The notes under the pieces were generated by a model that was not told the DNA's origin, ran no database searches, and saw only the letters and a program-made list of their open reading frames with translations. Below, in pieces: positions 43,377 to 50,477 of a stretch of DNA of 64,000 bases (positions within the stretch are counted from its first letter, which is position 1; each line of letters starts with the position of its first letter). The translations under genes were made by a program, and so were the position numbers. This DNA comes from a bacterium (GTDB lineage Bacteria; Verrucomicrobiota; Verrucomicrobiia; Limisphaerales; J093). The stretch lies in the NCBI GenBank assembly GCA_021780105.1, contig JAJXZJ010000025.1, positions 51,375-115,374 of the forward strand, read 5' to 3'.

Positions 43377-44156
43377 TCAACGCCGCCACACGTCCCAGCC
43401 AAAACGGACGATGAGCACCGCCGCCACGGCGAGGAAGCACACGCGCACAAAGCGGTTGCCCTTCAGGATCGCGAGCCGGGCGCCGGCGATGCCGCCCAGC
43501 GCGTTGCCCAGCGCCATCGGCACCGCGAAGCGGTAGAGGATGTGCCCGCTGGCGGCAAAATACGCGACCGCGGCGAGGTTCGTGGCGAAGTTGATCACCT
43601 TGGCGCTGGCCGACGCCGCCAGGAAGTCGAAACCAAACCAGCCGATGAAGATGAAAATGAGGAAACTGCCCGTGCCGGGGCCGAAAAAGCCGTCGTAAAA
43701 GCCGATGCCCGCGCCCACGAGCGCGCCCAACCACCGCTCCCGGCGGGCGGAAAACTGCGGCGCATGACGGTCGCCAAAGTCTTTCCGAACAAGCGTGTAA
43801 ACCGCCACGGCCACCAGCAGGCCGAACACGAGCGGTTTCAACACGTCACTCTGGATGACCGACACCGTCCGGGCGCCGAGGAACGAAAACGCCAGCGCGG
43901 TCACCGCCGCCGGCAGCAGCGACGCCCAGTTGAGGCGGACGCGCCGCGTGTATTGCGCCACGGCCATGCCCGTGCCGCAGATCGAGGAGAGTTTGTTCGT
44001 GCCCAGCACCGTGGCCACCCCGGCGGCCTCCGCCGGCGACAGAAACAGAAACAGCGCCGGCAGTTGAATCAAGCCGCCGCCGCCCGCCACGGCGTCCACG
44101 AAGCCCGCGCAGCCCGCGGCCGTGACCAGACACGCGCCCCGGCCAAGTTCGCTCAT
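43377..44156 (-). CDS. TauE/SafE (TSUP) family membrane permease
   Basis: A 259-residue inner-membrane protein of the TSUP family, which moves sulfite, sulfoacetate or other organosulfur anions. ATG at 44156 (MSELGRGACLVTAAGCAGFV) fits the family; the upstream frame crosses a repeat element. The two-fold repeat marks are present: GFVDAVAGGGGLIQLPALFL in the first half and GAGIGFYDGFFGPGTGSFLIF in the second. Seven to eight hydrophobic segments are visible. No sulfur-metabolism gene is adjacent, so substrate and direction are not known. Confidence 0.92.
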   Translation of the reverse strand: MSELGRGACLVTAAGCAGFVDAVAGGGGLIQLPALFLFLSPAEAAGVATVLGTNKLSSICGTGMAVAQYTRRVRLNWASLLPAAVTALAFSFLGARTVSVIQSDVLKPLVFGLLVAVAVYTLVRKDFGDRHAPQFSARRERWLGALVGAGIGFYDGFFGPGTGSFLIFIFIGWFGFDFLAASASAKVINFATNLAAVAYFAASGHILYRFAVPMALGNALGGIAGARLAILKGNRFVRVCFLAVAAVLIVRFGWDVWRR

Positions 44157-44241
44157 TGCCAACACACGGCGCAGCCTAGCGGAACCGCCGGTTGCTGTCG
44201 CGGTCCATCCGGCGTCTTCGGAACCGCGGACATCCATCGGC

Positions 44242-44335
44242 AGTGTCCTGATTTCGAGGGCAGGGCCGAGCTGCTGCTCGGCCTGGCGCCGCCGCCGCGC
44301 CGCCCTACCATTACAATTCCGCAAATCAGGACACT
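44242..44335. mobile_element. MITE-like element with 13-bp terminal inverted repeats
   Basis: Perfect 13-bp inverted arms AGTGTCCTGATTT (44242-44254) and AAATCAGGACACT (44323-44335) enclose 68 bp with a GC-rich internal hairpin (GGCCGAGC...GCTCGGCC). It has no coding capacity. A second element with CAGTGTCC/GGACACTG ends lies at 61269-61375. I infer a non-autonomous transposable element family. Confidence 0.65.
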
Positions 44336-44402
44336 ACCCATCCATCGCGCCGCTTTACTTTCCCCATGAAACGGCGCAAAGCTAGGAACGCGTTTGTTAA
44401 CC

Positions 44403-45767
44403 ATGCAGACAACATCCATGACACCCGCGGGCTGGTCGCCGACATCCTGGCAGAGCCGGCCGGCGGCACAGCAGCCGGTTTACCCGGACCCGGCGGTGCT
44501 GCAATCCGCACTGGCGCACCTTTCGCGGCTGCCGCCGCTGGTCACGAGCTGGGAAATCGAAAACCTGAAACGCCAGTTGGCCGAGGCCACCCGCGGCGAG
44601 CGGTTCCTGCTCCAGGGCGGCGACTGCTCGGAGAGCTTTGAAGATTGCGAGTCCAGCGCGATCACGAAGAAGCTGAAAATTCTGCTGCAGATGAGCCTCG
44701 TGCTCGTCCACGGCGGCCGCCGGCGCGTGACCCGCGTGGGGCGCTTCGCCGGCCAGTATGCCAAGCCGCGTTCGGCCGACACCGAGAAGCACGGCGACAC
44801 GATGCTGCCCAGTTATCGCGGCGACATGATCAACCGCGCCGGCTTCAGCGTCGCCGAGCGGACGCCCGACCCGGAACTGCTGTTGCGCGCCTACGAGCGG
44901 TCGGCGCTGACGATTAATTTCATCCGTGCGCTGGTGGACGGCGGGTTCGCGGACCTGCACCACCCGGAATATTGGGAACTGGACTTCGTGGAGAAATCGC
45001 CGCTCGCCGCCGAATACACGCGGATGGTCGAGTCCATTGGCGAATCACTGCGCTTCATGGAAACGCTGGCCGGCAGCACCGTCGGGGAGATCAACCGCGT
45101 GGATTTCTACACCAGCCACGAGGGGCTGCATCTGCCCTACGAGCAGGCGCAGACCCGCCAGGTGCCGCGCCGGCCCGGCTGGTATAATTTGTCCACCCAT
45201 TTCCCGTGGATCGGCGACCGCACCCGCGCGCTGGACGGCGCGCATGTCGAATACTTCCGTGGCATTGCCAACCCCATTGCCATCAAGATCGGCCCGTCCG
45301 TGACACCGGACGCCGCCGTCGCGCTGGCGGAACGGCTGAACCCGGCGGGCGAACCGGGCCGGCTCACGTTCATCCACCGCTTCGGCGCCAAACACGTGGA
45401 GCGCTGCCTGCCGCCCATCATCGAGGCGGTGCAGCGCCGCGGCCTGCCGGTCCTCTGGTGCTGCGACCCCATGCATGGCAACACGGAAACCACCTCGCGC
45501 GGCATCAAAACGCGGCGGTTCGACAACATCACGTTCGAGCTGGAGGCGTCCTTCCGCCTTCTCAAGGCGGCCGGCAGCCACTTGGGCGGTGTGCATTTCG
45601 AGTTGACCGGCGACGATGTGACCGAGTGCATCGGCGGCGCGTGCGGCCTGACCGAGGCCGACCTCACGAAGGCTTATCGCAGCCAGCTTGACCCGCGGTT
45701 GAACTACCAGCAGGCGATGGAAATGGCGTTTCTCCTCGCGCGGCTGATGGCGCAAAGCCGCGGCTGA
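44403..45767 (+). CDS. 3-deoxy-7-phosphoheptulonate (DAHP) synthase, class II
   Basis: A 454-residue cytoplasmic enzyme that condenses phosphoenolpyruvate and erythrose-4-phosphate in the first step of the shikimate pathway. It belongs to the plant-like class II. Marks in order: FLLQGGDCSESFEDC, RRVTRVGRFAGQYAKPRS, DFYTSHEGLHLPYEQAQTR, VEYFRGIANPIAIKIGPSV, PVLWCCDPMHGNTETT and GVHFELTGDDVTECIGG. The metal and substrate residues expected for the class are all present. ATG at 44403 is used; a TTG three codons earlier is unlikely. No other shikimate gene is adjacent. Feedback control by aromatic amino acids is plausible but cannot be seen. Confidence 0.96.
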   Translation: MQTTSMTPAGWSPTSWQSRPAAQQPVYPDPAVLQSALAHLSRLPPLVTSWEIENLKRQLAEATRGERFLLQGGDCSESFEDCESSAITKKLKILLQMSLVLVHGGRRRVTRVGRFAGQYAKPRSADTEKHGDTMLPSYRGDMINRAGFSVAERTPDPELLLRAYERSALTINFIRALVDGGFADLHHPEYWELDFVEKSPLAAEYTRMVESIGESLRFMETLAGSTVGEINRVDFYTSHEGLHLPYEQAQTRQVPRRPGWYNLSTHFPWIGDRTRALDGAHVEYFRGIANPIAIKIGPSVTPDAAVALAERLNPAGEPGRLTFIHRFGAKHVERCLPPIIEAVQRRGLPVLWCCDPMHGNTETTSRGIKTRRFDNITFELEASFRLLKAAGSHLGGVHFELTGDDVTECIGGACGLTEADLTKAYRSQLDPRLNYQQAMEMAFLLARLMAQSRG

Positions 45768-45811
45768 CGCCGGGTCCGCCCCGATCCTACGACCGGGGCG
45801 CGGATTGAAAC

Positions 45812-46381
45812 ATGCTGCTGGCGTTCCACAAGCCGTTTGGCGTGCTCTCGCAGTTCACGCCGGACAGCTCGCCCAACCGCCCGCTGCGCGAATTCGGTTT
45901 TCCACCGGGCGTTTACCCGATCGGCCGGCTCGACGCCGATTCCGAGGGATTGCTGCTGTTGAGCGACGAGCCGGAGTGGAACGCGCGGCTGCTTGAACCG
46001 CGCCACGGCCACCGGCGAATTTACTGGGTGCAGGTGGAACGCATCCCGGACGACGCGGCCCTGCGGCAGCTCGAACGCGGCGTGCTCATCCAAGGCCGGC
46101 GCACACAACCGTGCCGCGCGTGGCGGCTGGAGCCGCCGCCGCCGGACCTGCCGCCGCGCGACCCGCCGATCCGCTTCCGCAAAAACGTGCCGGATTGCTG
46201 GATTGCCGTGGAATTGACCGAGGGCCGCAACCGCCAGGTCCGGCGGATGACGGCGGCGGTGGGCCATCCGACGCTGCGGCTGGTGCGGGTGCAGATCGGC
46301 GGTTTCGCGCTCGGCGATCTCCCGGCCGGCCGCTGGCGCGAGCTGAGCGCCGCGGAGCGCGATTTGGTGAAGGCGCGCTGA
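45812..46381 (+). CDS. Pseudouridine synthase, RsuA/RluE type
   Basis: A 189-residue RNA pseudouridine synthase. MLLAFHKPFGVLSQFTPD is the usual start of the RluE-like short form without an S4 domain. The catalytic motif is YPIGRLDADSEGLLLLS with the active Asp in RLD. Further marks are YWVQVERIPDDAALRQLERG, ELTEGRNRQVRRMTAAVGHPT and LRLVRVQIGGF. It likely modifies a uridine in 23S rRNA as RluE does, though specificity is inferred. It lies 44 bp after the DAHP synthase gene on the same strand. Confidence 0.93.
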   Translation: MLLAFHKPFGVLSQFTPDSSPNRPLREFGFPPGVYPIGRLDADSEGLLLLSDEPEWNARLLEPRHGHRRIYWVQVERIPDDAALRQLERGVLIQGRRTQPCRAWRLEPPPPDLPPRDPPIRFRKNVPDCWIAVELTEGRNRQVRRMTAAVGHPTLRLVRVQIGGFALGDLPAGRWRELSAAERDLVKAR

Positions 46382-46406
46382 ACGGCGCAGCCACGTCAAA
46401 CCGCCG

Positions 46407-47159
46407 TCAGACTTCGCCGCGTTCCAGCGCCCCCAGCACCTCCGGATCGCGCACATCCACCCACCGGCCGGCGATTTTCAGACCGGCGATTTTCAGGCCG
46501 GCAGCGACCATCGCGATGATGGCATCGGTCAATTCGTATTCGCCGCGCGGCGATTTTTGCAGGCGGGCGGTGTAGTCGAACACGGCCGGTTTGAAGACGT
46601 AAATCCCGGCGTTATACCAGGCGGGTTCGCCGGGCTTGAGCCAGCCGGCGGCGCGGAGTTCGTCGAGCTGGGCGTGGCTCGGTTTTTCGATCAGCCGCTT
46701 CAGACAGAACTGTTCGTCAAAAAAATTGATCGCGCCCTTGGTCACGTCCTCGCCGGCGGTGACCGTGAGCAGGCCGGCGAAGTCGCCTTCGCCGAAGCGG
46801 TGCAGCATTTGCGCGTAGGTCTCCGGCTTCACGAGGATGTCGCCGTAGGTCAGCAGAAACGGCTCGTTGCCAACGAAATCCTTCGCCAGTTCGGGCGCCT
46901 TGCCGGTGCCATCCTGCACTTTCTGCTCGACGAACCGGATGTCCACGCCCCAGCGCGACCCGTCGCCGAAGTAATTCTCGATGGACTCGCGCTTCCAGCC
47001 GGTGACGAGGCAAAACTCGCGGATGCCGGTGTCGCGCAAGCCGGTGAGGATGTGTTCGAGGATCGGCCGGCCCTGGACCGGCAGCATCGGTTTCGGGAGC
47101 GCGTTGGTCAGCTCCTTCATGCGCGTGCCTTTGCCGGCCGCGAGAATGACGGCTTTCAT
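46407..47159 (-). CDS. Sugar-nucleotidyltransferase (glucose-1-phosphate cytidylyl/thymidylyltransferase-like)
   Basis: A 250-residue nucleotidyltransferase of the GT-A-like fold that activates a sugar-1-phosphate with an NTP. ATG at 47159 gives the canonical start MKAVILAAGKGTRMKELTN with the NTP-binding loop, followed by LPKPMLPVQGRPILEHIL and the metal-binding Asp in FLLTYGDILVKPE. YNAGIYVFKP is the usual second-half mark. Near the C-terminus GLKIA is duplicated by a 15-bp repeat. It lies downstream of apgM on the same strand. The sugar and nucleotide used cannot be read; role in cell-envelope glycan synthesis is likely. Confidence 0.88.
   Translation of the reverse strand: MKAVILAAGKGTRMKELTNALPKPMLPVQGRPILEHILTGLRDTGIREFCLVTGWKRESIENYFGDGSRWGVDIRFVEQKVQDGTGKAPELAKDFVGNEPFLLTYGDILVKPETYAQMLHRFGEGDFAGLLTVTAGEDVTKGAINFFDEQFCLKRLIEKPSHAQLDELRAAGWLKPGEPAWYNAGIYVFKPAVFDYTARLQKSPRGEYELTDAIIAMVAAGLKIAGLKIAGRWVDVRDPEVLGALERGEV
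46468..46497. repeat. In-frame 15-bp tandem duplication in the nucleotidyltransferase gene
   Basis: Units 46468-46482 and 46483-46497 differ only in the last base and encode GLKIA twice in a row. Confidence 0.9.
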
Positions 47160-47179
47160 GGGCGGAGGGAGAACCGGCG

Positions 47180-47222
47180 GGCGCAAAGACGAAACCGGTT
47201 TACTGCCGGGTGTCTTTGCGCC
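47180..47222. repeat. Long hairpin between apgM and the nucleotidyltransferase gene
   Basis: Perfect 11-bp arms GGCGCAAAGAC (47180-47190) and GTCTTTGCGCC (47212-47222) enclose 21 nt that can form a further CCGG/CCGG stem. It fills most of the 78-bp gap. No U-tract follows on the minus strand, so it may be an mRNA processing or stability element rather than a terminator. Confidence 0.6.
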
Positions 47223-47237
47223 GCGCCAAACAGGTGC

Positions 47238-48464
47238 TCAGGCGCCGAACTTGTCGAACATCCGGGCGTGCGCCTGGAGGTAGCGGATGAGATATTTCGC
47301 CTCGAATACGCCGAGCGAGCCGAGGTTCGCGCCGGTTTCCGTGAACCGGTCCAGCTTGTCCGAACCGCTGCACGCCGAGTGGATCAGCACCGGCTGCGGA
47401 TGCCACGAGTGGCCCTTCATCGGGCACGGCGTGGAATGGTCGCCGGTGATCGCCAGCACGTCCGGCTTCTTCTTCAACAGGATCGGCAGGGCGGCGTCGA
47501 ACTCCTCGACCGCCTTCTTCTTGGCCTCGAAGTTCCCGTCCTCGCCGTATTTGTCGGTGTATTTGAAGTGGATGAAGAAGAAGTCGTAGTTCGCGTATTC
47601 GGCCAGGTAACGCTCGAACTGCTGGGCGATGGTCTGCGGCCCTTCGATCTTCGTCATGCCCACAAGTTGCGCCAGGCCCTTATACATCGGATAAACCGCC
47701 AGGCAGGCCGGCTTGAGCAGGTAGCGGTCCTGGAAAAGCGGAATGTGCGGCTGATGCGCAATGCCGCGCATCAGGAAGCCGTTCGCCTTTGGGTGCGACG
47801 CGATGACCGGCAGCGCGGCCTTGACGAACTCGGCCACGGCCTTGGCCGCCTTTTTCTGGGCGAGGGACTTGGCGTTCTCCGGCCTGGCTTCGAGCAGCTT
47901 CAGCCCCTCGCGGTTCGGGTCGGTCGCCGTCAGCGGGCCTTCCAGTCCCTTGCCGCGGAAGATGACAACAAACCGGTGCTCCTTGCCCGCCTTGATGATG
48001 ACCTCCACGTCGCCGACCTTCTTGATCTTCTTCGCCAGCTTGTCGCACAGCTCCTGGCAAACTTCCGTGGGAATGCGCCCGGCGCGGCGGTCGGTGACGA
48101 CGCCGTTCTTGTCGAGCGTGCAGAAATTGGCGCGTGCCGCGACGTCGCCGGGCTTGAGTTCCAGGCCGAGGCCGAGGGCTTCAATCACGCCGCGGCCCAC
48201 TTGAAATTCGATCGGATCGTAGCCGAACAAGGCCAGGTGGCCGGGGCCGCTGCCGGGCGTGATGCCGGGCGCGACCGGGATCATGCGGCCTTGCGCAACG
48301 CCCTGGCCGACGAGCGCGTCGAGGTTGGGCGTCCGGGCGGCTTCGAGCGGCGTCATCTCGCCGTTTTCCTTGGTGGCGATGTCGCCCACGCCGTCGAGGA
48401 CCACGAGGGCGATTTTGGCGCTGGTTTTCAGCGTGAGTTCCGAGTAGAGGGTGTCGAGGTTCAT
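47238..48464 (-). CDS. apgM: 2,3-bisphosphoglycerate-independent phosphoglycerate mutase, ApgM type
   Basis: A 408-residue cytoplasmic glycolytic enzyme interconverting 3- and 2-phosphoglycerate. It belongs to the archaeal-type ApgM branch of the alkaline-phosphatase superfamily. Marks are IALVVLDGVGDI (first metal Asp), LDALVGQGVAQGRMIPV, GITPGSGPGHLALFGYDP with the catalytic Ser/Thr, RANFCTLDKNGVVTDRRAGR, and the second metal cluster LAITGDHSTPCPMKGHSWHP. Length agrees with the family. It is the upstream partner of the nucleotidyltransferase gene on the minus strand. Confidence 0.95.
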   Translation of the reverse strand: MNLDTLYSELTLKTSAKIALVVLDGVGDIATKENGEMTPLEAARTPNLDALVGQGVAQGRMIPVAPGITPGSGPGHLALFGYDPIEFQVGRGVIEALGLGLELKPGDVAARANFCTLDKNGVVTDRRAGRIPTEVCQELCDKLAKKIKKVGDVEVIIKAGKEHRFVVIFRGKGLEGPLTATDPNREGLKLLEARPENAKSLAQKKAAKAVAEFVKAALPVIASHPKANGFLMRGIAHQPHIPLFQDRYLLKPACLAVYPMYKGLAQLVGMTKIEGPQTIAQQFERYLAEYANYDFFFIHFKYTDKYGEDGNFEAKKKAVEEFDAALPILLKKKPDVLAITGDHSTPCPMKGHSWHPQPVLIHSACSGSDKLDRFTETGANLGSLGVFEAKYLIRYLQAHARMFDKFGA

Positions 48465-48665
48465 AATCCAGTTTCAATTTCAGGTTCAGCATCCAAACCG
48501 GGGAGGGCACAAAGCGGCATTCCCTCCCGGCGAATGGATGGTTGCGGCAATTCCGGCCCAGCGTCAACGCGATATTCGGCGGGTCATTCGCCGGCGCCGG
48601 CGCTCGGCTTTTCCCAAATTCCCGCTTGACGGCTGCCCGCCGGGAACATTCGATGGCAGCGCACC

Positions 48666-49625
48666 ATGAACACCGGATTGAATCGCCGCCGTTTCCTCGA
48701 GACTTCCATGCTTGCCACCGCCGCCGCCACGATGGGTGCGCGGAGCGCCGACACCCCACCGGCCGCCGCAAACACGGGCGTCCGGCCGGCCATGCCCACC
48801 GGCAAGATCGGCAAGCTCACCATCAGCCGGCTTATCTCCGGCGGGAATCTCATCAGCGGCTGGGCACATTCACGCGACCTTCATTACGTGCCGTCGCTCA
48901 TGCGCGCCTACAACACGGAGGCCAAGGTGCGCGATACCCTCGCCCTCCTCGAACAGCAAGGCGTCAACACGATCATCGCCGACCCGGCAAAGAAATGCAT
49001 GGAGATCTTCGCCAAACACTGGAAAGCCGGCGGCAAAATCCAGTGGATCGCCGAGGGCCACCCCGGCGTGGACGACTGGAGGACCGACATCAAGTGCTCC
49101 ATAGATTTCGGCGCCGCCGCGGTTTACGTGCAGGGCGTCATCGGCGACCAGTGGTTGAATGCCGGGCGCATTGACCTGCTGGGCCAGTGCGTGGACTTCA
49201 TCAAATCGCAGGGCGTGCCCGGCGGCATCGGCGCGCACAAGATCGAGGTCGTCAAGGAGGCCGAGCAACGCAGATTTGGCGCGGATTTCTACGTCAAAAC
49301 CCTCCATCACCAGCATTACTGGTCCGCGCGGCGGCCGGACCAGACGCTCGATGTCGTGGACAATCCGGCGGACAACTACTGGGATTTCGATCCGAACAAA
49401 ACGATCTCCTTCATGTCCGGGGTGGAGAAGCCGTGGATTGCCTTCAAGACGCTGGCCGCCGGCGCCATCCAACCGGAGTCGGGCTTCCAGTTCGCGTTCG
49501 CCAACGGCGCGGACTTCATCTGCGTGGGCATGTTCGACTTCCAGGTTGAGGCCAACGCCGCGCTCGTCCGCAAACTGCTGGCCACCTCCGAAATGGAGAA
49601 CCGCCAGCGCGCCTGGTTTGCCTGA
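48666..49625 (+). CDS. Tat-exported TIM-barrel-like protein of unknown function
   Basis: A 319-residue protein with a clear twin-arginine leader (NRRRFLETSMLATAAATMGA). The mature part begins with PTGKIGKLTISRLISGGNLI, a phrasing close to aldo-keto reductase-like proteins, and continues with barrel-like alternation (VNTIIADPAKKCMEIFAKHW, GAAAVYVQGVIGDQWL, GGIGAHKIEVVKEAEQR). The usual AKR Asp-Tyr-Lys-His tetrad is not evident. FMSGVEKPWIAFKTLAAGAI near the end fits a phosphate-site region of barrels. Such Tat-exported proteins are frequent in Verrucomicrobiota; the reaction is unknown. Confidence 0.8.
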   Translation: MNTGLNRRRFLETSMLATAAATMGARSADTPPAAANTGVRPAMPTGKIGKLTISRLISGGNLISGWAHSRDLHYVPSLMRAYNTEAKVRDTLALLEQQGVNTIIADPAKKCMEIFAKHWKAGGKIQWIAEGHPGVDDWRTDIKCSIDFGAAAVYVQGVIGDQWLNAGRIDLLGQCVDFIKSQGVPGGIGAHKIEVVKEAEQRRFGADFYVKTLHHQHYWSARRPDQTLDVVDNPADNYWDFDPNKTISFMSGVEKPWIAFKTLAAGAIQPESGFQFAFANGADFICVGMFDFQVEANAALVRKLLATSEMENRQRAWFA

Positions 49626-49746
49626 ACGCGTCACCCTCACCGCCGGCGAAAGCCCGATCTGCACAGCCGTGGCGTGATGGTGAAACGTGGGAATGGAGTT
49701 TGCAGCAAGCGCGGCGTCAGCGCCTTGCTCGTGAAGGCAAAAAAAT

Positions 49747-49816
49747 GATCCGGGTATCAGACGCCAAGGAGGAGGGGGTGGGGAACCCGCAGAAGAAACG
49801 TCCTGACACCCGGATC
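49747..49816 (+). ncRNA. Structured RNA element, copy 1
   Basis: A 9-bp closing stem (49747-49755 with 49808-49816) is extended by four pairs (49757-49760 with 49803-49806) and three more (49761-49763 with 49799-49801). Inside, GGGT (49776-49779) pairs with ACCC (49785-49788) around a GGGGA loop. Unpaired segments CCAAGGAGG and GAAGAAA flank the inner hairpin. I do not recognise the family. Strand is chosen because the purine-rich conserved loops and the downstream gene are on the plus strand; the reverse is not excluded. Confidence 0.65.
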
Positions 49817-49852
49817 AAAATCCGTCCCCACAATTAATTGAAAGAGCATCCA

Positions 49853-49923
49853 GATTCGGGCAGCAGACGCCAAGGAGGTGGGGGTGGGGGACCCCGCTGA
49901 AGAAACGTCCCGCTACCCGAATC
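49853..49923 (+). ncRNA. Structured RNA element, copy 2
   Basis: The same architecture as copy 1: closing stem 49853-49860 with 49916-49923, extension 49862-49864 with 49912-49914, then 49867-49869 with 49906-49908, and inner hairpin GGGGT/ACCCC (49881-49885 with 49891-49895) around a GGGGG loop. Loops CCAAGGAGG and GAAGAAAC are identical to copy 1. Two stem pairs changed on both sides (C-G to T-A; T-A to G-C), which supports selection for structure. It ends 164 nt before the lipoprotein start. Confidence 0.65.
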
Positions 49924-50087
49924 AAATCTTGATGCAGAGGCTATCTTTTCCGGCCCGCTTGTCAACAAGATTAAGCGAAGATCGAGCGATATGTCGGGGG
50001 GCTGACGCGGAAGGCCACCGCCCGCGCCATTGCGCGGGCGCGGTTAAAGCTTGACGCTGGACAGCAATCTGGTTGCATACGGCCCTC

Positions 50088-50477
50088 ATGAAGAAAACGA
50101 TGTCTCTGCTGGTCGCCGGCTTGTGCTTGATGGCGCTGACCGCTGGTTGCTACCACACGGTCGAAGGACGTTCCAAGATGGGCGTGCCGCTGAGCAAGGA
50201 CCGTATCGCCAGCCGTTACGAGCGCACCGTGGATCAGATTTTTGACGCCGCCAAGAAGGTGCTGGCGTTCAAAGGCACATTGACCGGCGAGAACACCATC
50301 GCCAAGACCCTCACCGCCAAGGTGGACAACAACACGGTCTGGGTGAAGGTCGCGGAAGTCGAGCCGGGCATTGCCGAGATCACCACGCAGGCCCGCGGCA
50401 AGGGCGGTGGGGCCAAGATCGATCTGGCCAGCGAGATTGACAAGCTGATTGCCCTGCAGTTGCAGTCCGGCGACTAG
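50088..50477 (+). CDS. Small lipoprotein, DUF3568-like
   Basis: A 129-residue lipoprotein. The ATG at 50088 leads into a signal sequence with lipobox LTAGC (MKKTMSLLVAGLCLMALTAG then Cys20), so the mature protein is lipid-anchored. The body contains an alpha/beta domain (YERTVDQIFDAAKKVLAF, NTVWVKVAEVEPGIAEITTQ, KIDLASEIDKLIALQL) resembling DUF3568 lipoproteins. No catalytic motif is seen. The tandem structured element lies upstream. The gene converges with the TPR membrane-protein gene and its stop overlaps the latter's stop by 3 bp. Confidence 0.83.
   Translation: MKKTMSLLVAGLCLMALTAGCYHTVEGRSKMGVPLSKDRIASRYERTVDQIFDAAKKVLAFKGTLTGENTIAKTLTAKVDNNTVWVKVAEVEPGIAEITTQARGKGGGAKIDLASEIDKLIALQLQSGD

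Larger units (their letters stand above)
49626..50087. other. Intergenic gap carrying tandem structured elements
   Basis: This 462-bp gap lies between the Tat-exported protein gene and the lipoprotein gene, both on the plus strand. It contains two copies of a ~70-nt structured element (49747-49816 and 49853-49923) separated by an AT-rich 36-nt spacer with the palindrome CAATTAATTG (49831-49840). A small imperfect hairpin (GCAAGCGC...GCGCCTTGC) lies just upstream near 49704-49727. No protein-coding frame is convincing. Confidence 0.7.

Noticed and set aside
49747..49923. Tandem glycine riboswitch or hammerhead ribozyme
   Set aside because: The tandem layout recalls the glycine riboswitch and GAAAC recalls a hammerhead core, but the other conserved residues of either family are missing.
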